Counted from the stretch's first letter, positions 13,510-28,507 are shown. The stretch: 64,000 nt of DNA from Anas platyrhynchos (GCF_047663525.1 NC_092621.1:78358501-78422500), one strand, 5' to 3'. Numbers and translations: made by a program. Notes: generated by a model from the letters alone, not told the origin.

Positions 13510-16500
13510 AGTATTTTTAAAACACATGTTTTAATTGGATTGCAAATATTTTTTCTTATTCCCTGCTGAAAGCATTTTAAAGAGATACAGAAGTTCAGCT
13601 GCAGCTGAAACTGATTGGGATAAAAAATTATTTTAGTATGGAACAGTAATTTTGCATGACCAGAATGCTCCCAATTCCAAACAAAATTGTAACAATGAAA
13701 TACAAAATTCACTGGATGATAAAATGTGTTTATTAGCTTCATAAATATAAATGATGAACAGTGCAGGTATTCCCCAATGAGAGTGAAATTCAACAAAGCA
13801 ATATGAAACTAAATAAAAAGTGAAACAAGCTCAGATTTGTACAAACTTGTCCTCCACACACCTTCAAGAAATATTATATACTGCTGCGATCAAAAGGCTC
13901 TTCTGCAGTTTCCATATGATACCATCATTTTATGACTGGCATTTATTGCTATAGCTCATGGATACAAACTTTGAAGAATATTAACAATATCCCATCTAAT
14001 GACCCCGTGTTTTTTTATATTCTCTGTCTCAGCATGTCTACTTAATGAGAAGCTTTTTTCTTTCTAACAAGCTTTTCTCCCAGTACCATTCAAAAGGTTT
14101 GTAGCATTTTAGTTCACAGTCACAGAAGATATACCTGGTACTTAAGTGCTGAGCAAATAAATCAAAAAACGATGACAGTCTGACTAGGAAGGAGGCATGC
14201 CTCATACTACCAAATTTTCCCTGCTCATCCATCCCATTAGCCAGCAGGTCAGGGCTAGTGTAAAGCACATGTAGGATATATTAAAAAAAAAAAAAGTTCC
14301 CTTTGTGGAGGGAATGCTTTTTCCAATATGCATTTCTCTGAGTAAAATCTGGCTGAGTCAGAACATTCCAGTGTTTCAGGTGATTTCTTTGTAAGGCTGC
14401 AGGACAAATGATGTCTAAAACAAGTGGTAGGGTTTGACCACCTGTAACCAGCAGCTGCTAGATACTCTCAACTCATCTTAAAAAGACTACATACAAATAG
14501 TACAGCACAAAGGGATATATGCTAAGAAGATGGGTACACGTTTCAGAGGTGAGACCAGGTGCCAATGCAGTCACGGAGGTTATGTTAAGCATTGCACTGC
14601 AACCACATGCCCTGGAATGAATTATTGAGCTTCTTAAATGGTCATGCTAATGTTTTTGCTTATGAGCTCTTACCTGTAAAGGTATGGCCTCATAATTACT
14701 GTAATTACAAGGCTTATGAGTCTCATCACTCAAATCAACTTGCTCCCTCAAGACATACTCAAAATTGCTATCTGTCTAATTCCCACACACTAAAAAAGGT
14801 AGTTTTGGAGTAACGTTTCCACACTGAAAAAACAACCCAAAGTCAGAGAAAAGAAATACACAGCTGTGTCATTCAGCTGCACATACAGTCATCACTTTCC
14901 TTCCTAAACCTCTGCCATGTCTTTCCCACCATCTGCAGGTGACATACTGAACCCCCATACCTTAAGCAACCAACGTGCAGCCTTCTTCACCAGAACACGT
15001 ACATTGATTGTACAATTAGTTTTGATGATGAGTGCAGTTGGTGCAGATTGCATGTGTGACATACTGAACACTACTGTGTTTACTTAATATCAGACAATAG
15101 ATGGTGAGGAAGAAATACTTTTCTGTAATACCACTCTTGACACTTCTAATAGCACCAACTACAATAATGAAAGCTGTACATAGGACTGCACTGGCAAGTA
15201 TACTCAGGATTAGGGCTGTGAATACTTCTTGTTTTATTTTTCCTTTAAAATTGTGGTCCAGCTCTAGTTAAGCATCATGAAGAGCTAAGTAGTTCCCCTG
15301 GCTATCATGACAGAATTTATTTAGAATGCAAAAGAAATCTACCCTACAGGGAATAGCTTTATGCTTAATTTCGAAAGTTCAGATTCGCCTTATGGCTAAA
15401 TAAGTGTATGTGTGAAATCTGAAATTTGTGGAGATGGTGGCTGCTTAGCCCCAAAATACATAAAAAAAAAATGAAAGAAAAGCATGAGAAAATTTTAAAA
15501 AGAAACATTTAGGAATGTGTCTTTTGTCACAGTCTCAAAGAATTATAAAAATGTTTTTTGAAAAAATACTGGGTAAACTTTCTGTCTAATTTCAGTTACA
15601 AGAGATATCTTAATTCTGTTTTAAGGGCCTAATTACTGCCTCATTGAAACTAATGTGGAGGGGCATCCAATGAAGAGAGAGAATGCTATAAATAGAAATC
15701 CCAAACGGAGGGTTGCTACTGGAGTGCTCATGATACTGTATAATCCAAACAAGCCGATAAATTAAAGAAAGTTCAATAAATGAAATGTAGGGTAATATAA
15801 CTTCCACTCTCTTAGTGTTATATCTCATTTATGTCTGACTTTACATCATTTGTAGTACAGTTATAGTTAAATCTGATTTGTGGCAACCCGAGCTTTATAA
15901 ATGTCATCCCTTTAGCCTTTTCTGGATTGAGTTGTAGATACTACATTTCATGAAGTACTAAATATTCTCTGAAAAAAAAACACATTAGTTGCAGAAGTAA
16001 CATTGGCTTCTTAGGAGCAGCCTAGGGACTTGATGGCAACACGGGTTAGTTCAGACCTTTGGTCTCCAATAAATAGAAATACAGTAAACCTTTGGGTACT
16101 TTCTGATTATATAATTCTTCAAAAGTCCTGCAATTATAATAAACTCATACTGTCTCCAGTAGCCCTTTATCTGATGATGTAACCAATAATAATAAAACAA
16201 CAGGGACCTAAATCAGGACTTACCTTGTTAATATCGTATTCACTAGGCCTGTGAATATAGTTACAGGATTGAGTCCTTAGAATGCTATTTTACAACTTCC
16301 TATGAGATAGCAATACTCACCCCCCCACCCCCCCCCCCAGAAAAAAAAAGAAAAAAAGAAAAAAAGAAAAGAAAATGAACAGTGCTTGCTAAGAAAATCC
16401 TCTCTAAGCTCAATTAAGAGTTCTGCTATTTTACTTATTTAATAGCAAGTCTCAAAATCCTTCAGTTCCAGTGGTCTGATTATCTCATCATCCTGTCTTC

Positions 16501-19210
16501 GATTCCCTTTTCCTCCAAACAATAATGTACATTTTCATAATAATTACACTTTGATTTTCTATACACCCATGTTTTCACTTGAGTATCTGAAAGGGCCTTA
16601 AGTACTGTTGAGTTAATCTTCAAAACACCTGTTACATTATCATCCTCATCCTCATTCTACAAATAGATGAAAATGACAGCAAGAAGTAACCTGCCAAAGG
16701 TAATAGAGTTAGTGGCAGAGATGAAAGCAGATGTGAGCTGAAAGCAGATGACACCACCCTCATCATTAGCCCCCAGTAATCCTGTAGTTGATAAAATAAA
16801 ATACAGCAGCTGTTTCTAAACTGCTGGATACCTATGAAGAGCTGTCATCTCCCAGGGTGCTAACCACCGTTTTTAGCTGCTTCTGTGTCTAAACACTTTC
16901 CCTAAAAAAAAAAAAAAAAAAAAAGGAAGACATTTACTAGACAGACAACGTTTGTGAATGCTATTGAAAACATAAATTAAAACGTTTTTGTGTAACAAAA
17001 TGCATTCATCAATAAAGCAATATTGCTTGACCAGGAGCAGGTATAAAGGCAGCAAAAGTTACAAAGTTTTGGGATAAAGGGGATCAAACAAAGTGACCTG
17101 AATTTGAATAAGCCTTCCCAATGATAGACAAAAGAAACAGGGCTGGGAAGACACAGTGCTCCAGTTCGCTTGTACTGGGTGGGTCTCATTTGAATTTGTG
17201 CTTGGGGGTACATTCCAGCATTGTTACATACGAAATTACTACTCCTCTGGCCTCTAAATTACAAGTCAGATACAATATGTATACATTGTACATTAGGGAT
17301 CAACAACTTAAATTTACATCTTATTTTGGCTTTGCTTCTTGAATTTGGCTGTTTTCACGAAAATTCCTAGGAACAGAAATCTGTCTCTTACACATGATTT
17401 AGTTTGTATCGTACCCAGTTCAATCAGTTACCATGGACAATATGTGCCAGATGTGGCCCATTTTGTTACGGAGATATATGCAAGCTAAATGCTTGCAAGA
17501 CATATTTTGGCTTATATATCAGCTAGAAAACCCTACGAACCCAAGTCAGCTCTGTGCAGATCCAGCCTCAGTGTCTCAGTGTTGTCTTCCAGCTACCTGG
17601 ACACTGGGCTGCAGTTGCTTTCGTGGTTCTGTGTGAACCTATCTGGCTGATGCTGAAATGAACCTAAAAAATCTGTGTGGAGTGGATGTGGTTCCTGCAC
17701 TTGGCTGTCTTTGCACTGTGCTTCTCAGTGCTATGGGAAAACTCAGTAGCTCTGAAATGTGTCCTTCACCTGCAGTGTTTTGGAGCACCATGGAAAGATG
17801 TCTAAGGACTTCTGCAGAAGTCATTTTTGTCTCCAGATCTGGGCCTGTGCTGACTACCCTTGGACTCGGTTATTTCCAAGCAGGATCACTTTGATGCTGT
17901 CAACTGTGTGCCACAGTACCTGCATCATTCTGTTTTTCCATTAGTCAGGTGTTGCAGCCCCCCATTACATGTATTCTAGGAAATGGAGAGTAATTGTCAG
18001 ACAACATTAATTCTGGCATACCTTCATCAACTTCTGCAGAGGTGCAGCAGAGGCGAATTTGGCCCATGGATTTCATCGTTATATTAAGAAGCTGCCAGTG
18101 CCATGTGCAGATGAGGGGAGCTGACACTGATGAGTTAGTGAAGCTGAAGTGTGCTATTTCACAGTGTTATTAAATAAATCATTCCGATTTCAGTGACGGT
18201 CTGCTCCTCATCCTCTTGAGCTCCTGACTTTGACTCTTACTGTATTATTTACCTTGTAAAAATGCTGCATGTGACTCTTAAGTATGATGGCTGAAGTTCA
18301 GGACTGGAAGTGGTTTGGTTAACCTCTACACCTTCCCTGCAGGAAATATTCCAGCAAAGCGTAACTGTGTTATAGGTAAATACAACTTCAGTGAAAGAAG
18401 AGGAGTTGCAGCCTCCTGTGCCAGGGTGAGTTTGCTGAACTGGGTCAATGCACTTGAGAATCACAGATAAAAAGTAAAAAATTACAAGGGGTATATTAGG
18501 GTGAAAAAGAGAACTGAGCTCTCGTGGTAATTTATTTTGAATTCTACTGACAAGAGGTTTACGGGATTGGATCCCCTACAGATCTTCTTTTCTTTTGCAC
18601 TTATTTCTTCAGTGGCAATCAGCAGCAGTTTCAGGTTCAGGAAAGTATCCCAGTATTGTTCAACTTATCGTTGTACTTGATACTCTCAATGCTTTCATGT
18701 TTTATAAGGTAAATTCTATCTGAATAAATGTCCAATTTTTCTGGAAAAAAAACAACAAAACCAACAAACTACATGCTGGAGTTGATAATATCTCTGTAAT
18801 TTAACATCTGATTTGAATTCTGGAGATCTGGTAAATTTCTGGAGTATAATTCAAATAACTGAAAAAAGCCTTTGACTGCCCAAATAAGGGTAAACAAAAG
18901 CATCAGTGTCATATATTAGGTAGTGTTAGTACAGAGAATTTTGTGAAATCCAGTATACAGACGATATTTAGCACAGGCTAACTGGTTCATTTTAAAGACA
19001 AGGAATAAGGGTGATTTTTATGTTACCCAGTTTAGCACATTTTAAAGTGAGAGTTCTTGTCTACAGCCAACTTTTGTATTGTTTCCACATTGTTTAACAT
19101 CTTGCTGTAATATTTTCCTTCAGACAAGCTTTCTTCTGACTGTGCAGTTGTCAGAACAGAGGATATAGGCAAGTTTCCTCAGATCTGCACAGACACAGAG
19201 CATAACTAAC
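13510..19210. other. Intergenic DNA, no gene recognised
   Basis: AT-rich sequence with no recognisable exon or repeat family. Low-complexity tracts are present at 16319-16376 (C run, then A-rich purine run) and 16903-16924 (poly-A). Open frames at 17433-17944 are short, overlap on both strands and have no recognisable domain. Confidence 0.65.
16319..16376. repeat. Poly-C tract joined to A-rich purine tract
   Basis: About 20 nearly uninterrupted C residues switch directly to a run of A7-9 blocks separated by single G. The C part is G-rich on the minus strand and could form a quadruplex there. Confidence 0.85.
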
Positions 19211-19221
19211 GGTTCCATAGA

Positions 19222-19735
19222 GAAACACAGAATATCCTGAGTTGGAAGGGACCCACATGGATCATTCAGCCTAACTCCTGGCTCCATACAGGACCACCCA
19301 AAAATCAGACCCTACGTCTGATAGCGTTGTCCAAACACTCCTTGAACTCTAGCAGCTCGGTGCTGTGCCCACTGCCCTGGGCAGCCTGTCCCAGTGCCCA
19401 ACCCCCTCTGGGTGCAGACCCTTTCCCTAACCCCCAGCCTGACCCTCCCCTGTCCCAGCTCCATGCCGTCCCCTCGGGTCCTGTCGCTGTCCCCAGAGAG
19501 CAGAGCTCAGCGCCTGCCCCTCCGCTCCCCTCGTGAGGGAGCTGCAGGCCGCCATCAGGCCTCCCCTCAGCCTGCTCTGCTCTGGGCTCAGCAAACCCAG
19601 GGACCTCAGCTGCTCCTCATGTGTCTTGTCCTCTAGACCCTTCATCATCTTAACAGTCTTCCTTTGGACATTCTCTAATAGTTTTATGTCCTTCTCATAC
19701 TGTAGCATCCAAAACCACCTCACTGTGGGCATGCT
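19222..19735 (-). mobile_element. CR1 LINE, 3' part, antisense on the + strand
   Basis: The + strand starts at the CR1 3' end (cacagaatatcctgagttggaagggaccca) and continues through CCTAACTCCTGGCTCCATAC, GGCAGCCTGTCCCAGTGCCC and GAGGGAGCTGCAGGCCGCCATC. This is the usual order in a minus-strand CR1. A minus-strand open frame (19427-19732) still resembles the end of CR1 ORF2, with the order 'ENVQRKTVKMMKGLED' then 'RLRGGLMAACSSL' matching the C-terminal region of the CR1 polyprotein. It is about 0.5 kb long, 5'-truncated and inactive. Confidence 0.88.
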
Positions 19736-19739
19736 GAAG

Positions 19740-22700
19740 GATTCCTATATCCTTTCCAGGAGTATTCTTACTTTCCCTTCTGGGAATTCCCAGCGATGAG
19801 GCCATACTTCCTTAGGGGCCATTTTCCCACTCAGGATCTCTGAGATAGAGGATGGTCTCGAAAGGGAGTCTTGGGAGCAGACTGGGGGCAACCCAAATTA
19901 AACGATGTTTAACCAGGAACAACCTGCTAGGCGAGGTGTTCCAGCTCATACTCTGTTCTGCTCAGGCTTGTCCCAGCCAAGGCTTAGCTAGGACCCACGC
20001 GAAGACAAAGCCAAAAGCACTCTGAAAAGGCAGAAGAACAGCAAGAGATAATATAGTGCCTGATATCCATACCGTGCTGCTTTGACGTTTGTTCTTTCTG
20101 TTCTTTCTGAATTTTCTCATTAATAGTTCAATGTCAGTTGAACAGTCAATTGCTCACTGCTCACTTCATCATTTTATCAGTATGGCCTCTGATATTTCCA
20201 GTCCTGACAGGTGATACCTATCTGTATTTTTCAGGAAACCAGAATTTTGTCAGTTCAAACTGATAAAGAAACGAAACTCTGCAGATGACTGACTTCTCCA
20301 ACACGTTAAACTCTCCGTTTATTGATACGCTGATCTTCCACTGGGCTTCTGAAAATCTCATTTGCCTATTCTGACGAGAACACCATCACTGGCTGAACTG
20401 AATTTTTTGCCTTGCATTCTGAAACATTCAGCACGTGTAGAATTTTGGGAGTAAAGCCTGGAAACAGGACTGATGGCAATAAAAGGCAACATGTAAGAAC
20501 CAACATTATTTTCAACTTATGGTACATGCTGTAATGATATGAAACATGTAATTTTAAAAAGGACTGTGACACTCTTATGCTGAGGGTACTCACTTTCTAG
20601 ATTTACTGTAAATGGGAGAACGAGATACACCAGGAATGTGATGTTAAAAGCCATAACCTTATGTTGATGAAGATGACAAAGTATTGGGCTCTTCTCCAGC
20701 GTTTTACATCAAATCAGATAAACAGACTCTTTTTTTTTTTTTTTTTTTCCTATTTCATTGGCTGGCACTTTCAAATGAGAATGGCCAGATACACCATTCA
20801 GAGCAGTAAACAAGTGAATGGTCCAGCTGTTTAGAAAATAAGAACAATAGACAGCGTTTGAGAATCAATACCAAGTGAGAAATAGAGGTGGATTCAGCAG
20901 CCGCGAAAGGGAACTGGAGCTGAAATTAAAAACTTAGGGGGCAGCCTAGGTGGTCAGCCCAAGAGCCCGTGCAGCTGAGTAGCCCAGTGGCTGACTAGCA
21001 GCAGGAGAGGCCACTTCAGGAAAACAGGCGAGTCTAACCACCACCTCTGGGCCACTCCTCAGCATCCACAATTGTATTAGGGATGCTAGAGAGCAAAAAA
21101 ACGTTAAAAAAGCCTTAACCTCAGGGTGAAGAGGTCTAAAGGAGAGCTGCGTGGCCACTGCATATATCCAGAGTGGATCTCAGTGAGTTCTAGCTCTACA
21201 GGTGTTTATGCAAGAGCTGTGCACATCCGAGCTGTACAGATGCTGTACGGGAATTTGAAACCTCGTGCAACAGAGGCTTTCAGCATTGGCATAGGGAAGG
21301 CCAACATACTTGACCCTCTTCTTGAACCAATATCACAGATGCGAGATGAGGCATCAGGAACTATAGACAAGGGACAGACCAGGCTGCAGACAATTATCAT
21401 TACATCTGGCTGCGTTTTCATGTATTCATTTCACTGTTGCACCGTAACTTTAAGTTCCGTGTTTCAGCTCACTTTGTTTCTGCACGCATTTAGCTTACAT
21501 TTCAAAAGATGGCTTTGAACTGTTAACGGGAGCGTAATCAGCACATGATATGCACTTGGATTGACATCTGAGCTATGAACATTTTTTTTCCAAGTAAACC
21601 CTTTTTTCTTACAGAAATATCTCCAATCTACTATTCATAATCTCGCACTGGTGTTAACAGGTTTGTTTTCTGAATGCACAAATCAGTTTGGTTTTAGTAT
21701 TGTAGGTCTACATCCATAGCCCCACAAACATTTTTAGGGTACAGAAGTCCATGGTCACACCACCAGCTTTTAGCTAACTGACCTCATAACTTATTTTCGC
21801 AGCGCCAGTGTGTCTTCAGTTAACCAAACGCATGCTCCAGTCCTACTGTTCCACTGCTAGGTATGTAACTCATTTTTTCTCTTGGGACCTATGCAGTTAG
21901 AGAAGGATTTCATGATCTTTAATAAGAGAAATTAGTTGTTACTAAAATAATAGAGAGCAGTAATACTCCATGGGCAACAACATTACTGGGAAGGACCTAA
22001 TTTTGTCTATGAGCTCAAGCATTAGGCTTCATTACTTTGGTGTCACAGAACTTGATGATGTATTTTCCACATTGATGTTCAAAACTCTGTCCTTATCATC
22101 CATCAAGCCTCTGTTGAACTACAGTGCATCACTCTTGGCTGGCATAACTCTTTGAGCACTAACCAGGGACATCTGCAGTCCCTTAGTACCTCCAGAACTA
22201 TCTGGGACCTTGCTCAGCTATAAAAGCATTATTTGACAGACATTGGTTTCCCCCTTTGGGACCATAAGGGGAAAAAGTAGGTTTTGCAAAGCAAAATGAA
22301 AACCAAGAAAAAATCTAGTTCCTGGAAAGGCACATCTGATGATCCCTATAAATCCTGAAATCAAACCTATAGATCATCAAATACGTCCCCAGTGTGCAGG
22401 ACCCTGTGTGCATGCAGTGCTGTGACATGAATAACTCGCTGAGATACAACATAAACTTGAATTCAGAGTTTTCAAAAGGCATTTTCTCTCATTATGCTGT
22501 TGACTGTAGGCTAAAAGCTCAGATGGGGTCCCAAGCTAGGAAGGGGGTTTGATACGGATTGGAGTACTGCCCTGAAGGGATTATTTCATTCAGAGTAAAT
22601 TAGAACAACGTCAAGGGAAAGTTTGTCTCCTAGACAGCCTGGAATGAGGAAAGGTGGCCTCGTGCCTCCTCTGTTTTCTTTCACTTAGCTGCACTGTCAG

Positions 22701-25700
22701 TACAGGTAACGCTAATGTCCTGATTCATTGTGCAATTTGTGTCACAGGCAGGATTTGGAGTACGTTTCAGTGGATACCTCTGCAGCATCTGTTAAGAATG
22801 CAGCGTTTACTGATACAAACCTCGCTGGATGAGGGTGCACATCTGCAGCCAGGAATTTGCCATGACAGACAAGATGGTCACTTGATGTCCTTTCCAGTAG
22901 GATGGTTCTTTACATTAATCAGATTGGTCAGAAAGGTGCCAAAAAATATGTTTGTAAATATGACTGGGTGTTATACTTGTGTTATGACTTTCTAGTTGAT
23001 CAACTTAGAAGAAGCAATTCCTATGCATTTTGGTGGAATTTAATTCTTGCTGCTGTTAATCTACTCAAAATTATCTGAGTTATAATTATAGGAATTAATT
23101 TGCAATTTTGACCAATGATCACTAACTTTATATGATGTCCACTACCACCTTTATAGTTTGTTGCCTTGCTCCTAAATGGACAATTTATACATATATTTTC
23201 CTCTGCAAAATGACAGTGGATGGTACAAAATTTATTTATTTATTCATTCATTCATTCCTATTTTGGATAGCATCTATTCTTGAAGAAATTAAAAAAAAAA
23301 AAAAGTAAAAACTGTCATTCTTTGTTCTTCATTCATGAAGAAATTCTCTCCTAATTCAAATTCAGTCAGTCTCGTTAAATAACAGAGTTCTTAACTTTTG
23401 CAGTAAATCTTGTTGTTAGGCCCAGAGTCTCTCCTCCATATGAGGTAGACGATAATTGGTCTGCTCTTGCCTGTCATTTTCTATCCAGAAAGCTTTCTTC
23501 CTGACCTTCATATTTATCCATGGAAAATATTTTCAACACAGCATTGTATGTTACATTACAAAATTTTAGGTTCACAGTATATTGTAGGAATCAAGAATAA
23601 AATGTTCCTTCCACAGCATCAATATCTGTCAGTGTTGACTCAGTTCAGTGTTAATTATGAGATGTGGACCTGCAGAGCTATACCAGATAAACTATGTCTT
23701 TGGAATAATTTATTCTGGAGCTTTACACTCGGCTTTATTTACCCCTCACACGTAGAATGAATTCTAGTTCTTTTCTAGCTAGCAGCCTGAACAAATTTCA
23801 GATATTGTATTCAGAAATGATTTCTGATTTAGTGATTTCAGTAACAGTGTTTTCAGCTGACAGTGGTAGCATAGCTTTGCTGGCTTAATAACACAAGAGA
23901 GAGAGATGGTACCTTGTTATTTATTATGCATATGTATATATTTACTGTATGTTCTAACAGTAATCGTATAATCATTTTTATAATGACCTTTGCTCTACTG
24001 TCTGCAGATATTTTAATGCCATTTTGACGAAGAACTTGTAAGCCAATTTAAAAATTTATCTTTCTATATCAATTAGTCCTCCTCATTATTCTCAAAGTCC
24101 CAGAAATCCAATTCCCTGTTTAGGAGCATCATTTTTGAGGCCTTCAACTGCTATTATCTTCTGTATTAATGACACGATAATTTCCTATGCAGCCTGTCTC
24201 AAATTGTTTTCAATATCTATTGGTCTAATAGGAAAAAAATGAAATAAAACAAGAGTTGAACATGAGTAACAGAAACAAAAAGAGAATACAAAACACATGG
24301 GAAAAAAATCTGAAAAAATGAAAGAATGATTAAGCTCTTAGGGTAAAAAGAATAAGAAAAAGTAGAAAAATTGCTAAAACCAGAAAAATGCAAGAACTGC
24401 TGCATTATATCAGTCCTTTTTTTCAGTGCTGGTTCATAGCTGCTCAAGTAAAATAAAAATACCCATGAAAAATGTATGCTGTTTGTATATTTCCCTGTTT
24501 GTTTCCTTTTGAACTTTCTCTCAGAATAATCATAGTACAAAAAAGGTAAATATGTTGAAGGCAGAGACCATGGATCTACAGAATTTAGCTCCATTCGCCA
24601 ACCTAAATATGAGTCACCACAGCCTTTAACAAGTTAATTCCTCTTTTTCTACCAGCAAAAGGAAAATAACACTACTTGCCTACCTCGTAAGGGCACTGGA
24701 AGTTATAGAAATTACAGTTATTACTGAAAAATAGGTTTGTACCTCCATTAGCAATTTCGAAATAGTGACTCTCACCTAACAATCTCTATCAGGGAAATTT
24801 CACCTCTGAAGTCTCCTAAACAAACCAAATAGAATAATGCAGATGGTCGTATTTTTAATTCTTATTACGTATTATGGGTGCAGAATCTCTGTGAGGTCTA
24901 TTAACCTAATGACAGACAATGAAGAGATTTAAATTAAGTGATCCGCCCTGGTTACCGTTTGCTAACACTAGTTTCAACTGGAAAGAAGTCCAGCATTTCA
25001 CTCTTGCAGATGTTACCTGCACATGCAATCCTTAATTGTAAATAAGGGACATTTGTTCCTGCGGCCATATCTGTAGAGCAAATGAGGAAAGGATTTGTTA
25101 CAGCACAAATGACATTTTGATTTTGAACATGCCGTCAAATAGCCTCCTGTGATTTTCAAGACCATTTTTCTTTGGCCAATCCATCATTTCTTACTTGGCT
25201 TATCTCGCGATATTCCTTTGTTGTAACACTGTGCACCCCAGGTATATTGCTCACCATTCAAAATTAAAGGCAATCAAAAACCAAAGTGGAAGAAATAACA
25301 TTAGAATTGAATCAAGCTAAGCAGGATTTGTGAAACTGAAAGGACATCATGTTAATTCCATCAGTTCTAGAGGTGCAATGTTATCTTTTTTCTTTAGAGA
25401 ACATTACTAGCAGAGCGTTGCCTGAATTGCTTGAGTTGTGGAGGAAGTTGTCTTTCTTGGAACCAAAATCCAGGAAGAAGAGATGAAAAAGATCCTTCAG
25501 AGATCATTCAGTCCACCTCCTAGCTGAAGAAAGATTATTATTCATGATCTTTGTTCACATTAGTTCTTTAAGTCCAACATTTAAGTCCTTTATTTTTACT
25601 CCCAAAAATTATCAACATTTGATAATTCTGTAATTATATTCATACATACTGATGTATTTAGAGTAAAAAATGGCCTGATGACCTGTATCTCTGTTCTAAG

Positions 25701-27650
25701 TAAGTCAACGTCTAGGTGGCAACACGAGGAACAAGGCTCAATGCTTTCATAGGGCAGCAACGAGAGAGGAAATGGGCATTTATTCAGGCAAGAGAAGGAA
25801 GGGAAAGGACAGAAACTGGCACACTGGGGCCTGTTTTAAAGTAATTTTAGAACTATGGCAAACACGTTTCCTTTGATAAAGAGGCACTCACTACAGTTTA
25901 CTGAAATGACCCAGCTGATCCCAGACACCGTGAGAATATACTATGAGTCTGATCTACCTTGAAGACAGCCAAAAAGGGAAACGGATGTAAAAATGAAACT
26001 GCTAGCCCCAGTTTGTCAATACCAGAAACAGGATTGGAATCCACCCCTACAGTATGCTGTCTACTAAGAGATTCACAGTAGTTCATTGATACTGCCAAGC
26101 ACAGCTTATGGATATCAGCAGTTTTTAAAGTTAAGCAATTTAGACCTTAACTCGACCTGAAGAGTTGGCTATGCCTAACATGAGTAAGCTTGTGAGCCCT
26201 GGACGGGGATATTCAGGTACACTGTTCATTCTTATGTTAATTAATACACCAATTACTTAACACTGTGTGTGTTCAGTTCCAGGTCCATGGGTAATACTAC
26301 CTGTCTGAGATACGTGCACAGTACAGCGAAAGCCTACTCGCCTTCCAAAATCACCTCGAGTGATAAGTACCTAGTTGCTGGCTGTCCTTGATTTTTACAG
26401 GGTCTGTACGTGAATATATGCTTACATAAACTCTAGTTTAAGTAAATGAATCCAAATATAAAGAAATTACGGCTTTGTTTTCTAGAATCTGCCAGTCATG
26501 GCAGCTACTCTGCTAAATTCAATGCAAAATCTGGGGCCCCAACAGTCACTTTTTCAATGCGGTATGTCTTAAACCTATGATTCTGCCTGAGAAAATGCAA
26601 AGAGACAGTAACAAAGCTAAAATTAGAAATCAGGAGCTCTAGCTTCCAAGGCAATGCACATTACGTGACATTTTTTCAATAACACAGGCATTTTCTGTTA
26701 GCAAAAATGGCTTACAGAATATATTGCACAATGTAAAATCTTCCTTCAAATCTCAGGGCTGGAGGACAACATGGTGTTTATTTACCTAATTTCAAAACCC
26801 CAACATTTTGAAAGAAACAGCTAAGATCAATATAAATAATTTATTCTAATAATGATTAAGTAATGACTATACGATCACAACTTGTAGTTCTGATGGCATC
26901 ACCCAAGCCATTACAAGCCAAGCAGCTATACAACTGCTTTCAAAATTAATATATTCAGTCAAAATAATAATCTATGGGGGTACAGTAATCTGTTCAAAGC
27001 ACATCACACAATTAAATGTTCTCCAGAATAATGGTTTAGTGGAACAAATCTTTTCTCAAATATACCTAATGTTTAAAATTATGGACTTACATGGAACATT
27101 TCATTTTTCATGAAGAGCTGTGAAAATTATATTTAAATATGAATCATGGTATATATTTGAAGAAGTAGGCTGCTAACAGCCAAAATCCAGCAAATGGAAT
27201 TTTGAGAACAAAGAGAAGTGGTTTACCTCAGAATATTCCAGCAAAAAGCTTTGGCCCTCATGAGGTTTCCTCGCCCAGCAAATTACAAGCAAACGAGGAA
27301 CTGCACAGTTGGAGAACACCACATCCTAGCCAGCTAGAGCAATGCATTTTTGCATAAGGAGCCTCTATGCTGAACACTGTGGGCTCCAATGGTGATGGGA
27401 CAGCTCATTTATTTTTCTACAACAATTAAAGAACTCTTTATAATACTAGTTTACAGCCAAATTGGTAAAGCCAACATTTTAATGTTCTACTTAAGCCTAT
27501 CAAAATATTGTGCATTCTGTAATTACTATTGTTTAGATAGTTTAGTCATGCCGGACAAGACCTCACTACTGAAAAATGTTTGGTCTGATACTCAAGAGCT
27601 TAAAAGTAATTCTTCCAGCATTTGTCCAGCACAGATAGATGCACATTTAG
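19740..27650. other. Intergenic DNA, no gene recognised
   Basis: AT-rich sequence without recognisable exons. It contains a T20 tract around 20729-20748, TTTA/TTCA repeats at about 23230-23257 and a poly-A run at about 23290-23303. Open frames up to 130 codons (such as 21126-21518 on the + strand and 24217-24594 on the minus strand) lack domains and look like chance in AT-rich DNA. A short old CR1 fragment is listed separately. Confidence 0.65.
25495..25540 (-). mobile_element. Short CR1 3'-end fragment
   Basis: The phrase GATCCTTCAGAGATCATTCAGTCCACCTCCTAGCTG matches the CR1 3'-end pattern (ggacctt..agatcatctagtccaacc) on the reverse strand. Only about 45 bases are recognisable, so this is a tentative call. 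Confidence 0.5.
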
Positions 27651-27659
27651 CCCACGAGG

Positions 27660-27850
27660 TGCACATTATCTGTCTAGCAGGCTTCCTAGCGAGGTGGTTG
27701 AGGTCCCCAGACCCGTCAGTGTTCAAGAGGCATTTCGACAATGCCATCATTAATATGCTTTAACATTTGTTTAGCCCTGAAGTGGTCAGGCAGCTGGACT
27801 CGATTGTCTTTGAAGGTTCCTGTCAACTGAACCATTGCCTTCTGTCCTGT
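27660..27850 (+). mobile_element. CR1 LINE 3' end in sense orientation
   Basis: The + strand reads GAGGTGGTTGAGGTCCCCAGACCC, then TTCAAGAGGCATTTCGACAATGCC, then GGCAGCTGGACTCGATTGTC and ends GGTTCCTGTCAACTGAACCATT. This is the sense-strand order of the last part of a CR1-type LINE: the C terminus of ORF2 followed by the short 3' untranslated region. It is 5'-truncated. It is the only well-preserved sense-orientation CR1 end upstream of ATG10. Confidence 0.8.
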
Positions 27851-28507
27851 AACACAGCTAAAGTAACAAAATCATTACAGAAATCTGCGTTAGGTAACTC
27901 CTGAACATAGCTCAGGACTCCAGTCTGGGTGAGACCGTGCATTTCTTCGTGTTTTCATCCACAAAACTATATAGCCATTTTGCATGACTTTTTTTACTGC
28001 TGCTCAGGTGATCTGGCCATTTTAATTTCATGATCCCCCCTCCTTGTTTTCATTAGAGAAAAGTCATAATGTACAATTATATATTTATATTGCAGGCAGA
28101 GAACTCAGATTAAGTCTGCAAAACTAATTAGAAACATTCAAATAAAACTGGCATTGTTGAGCTTCTGGCACAAGGCCAGCCTGAACTAAATTTATCTTGC
28201 TCAAACATCTCTTCTTTTTCGGATGGTGGGAGGAGGGGTCTGACAGAGGGAAGAGCTTGATGAAGGGAAGGCTCTCCAGAGTTCTGCCTCTGCTGCAGAG
28301 CCTGATGCCTGTTGCATCACCCAGGCCACCAGAAGACATGGAGGTGTGAGGGGCTAGAGAGTGGCACACGATGTCTGGCACACAATGTTTCACCCCTGGC
28401 TGTTTCTCTCTGGTGCTGCCTGGTTGTGCTGTGGCAGTCAGGGTCTTCATCCTCCCCTGTGGAGCCACACCTTGCCGACTGGAAGAGGGACTTTTGAGGA
28501 AAAAAGT
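27850..28507. other. Intergenic DNA upstream of ATG10, nothing recognised
   Basis: This segment lies between two CR1 copies. It has no recognisable gene; overlapping open frames occur on both strands at 28124-28658 but share no known motif and partly translate the adjacent CR1. Confidence 0.6.
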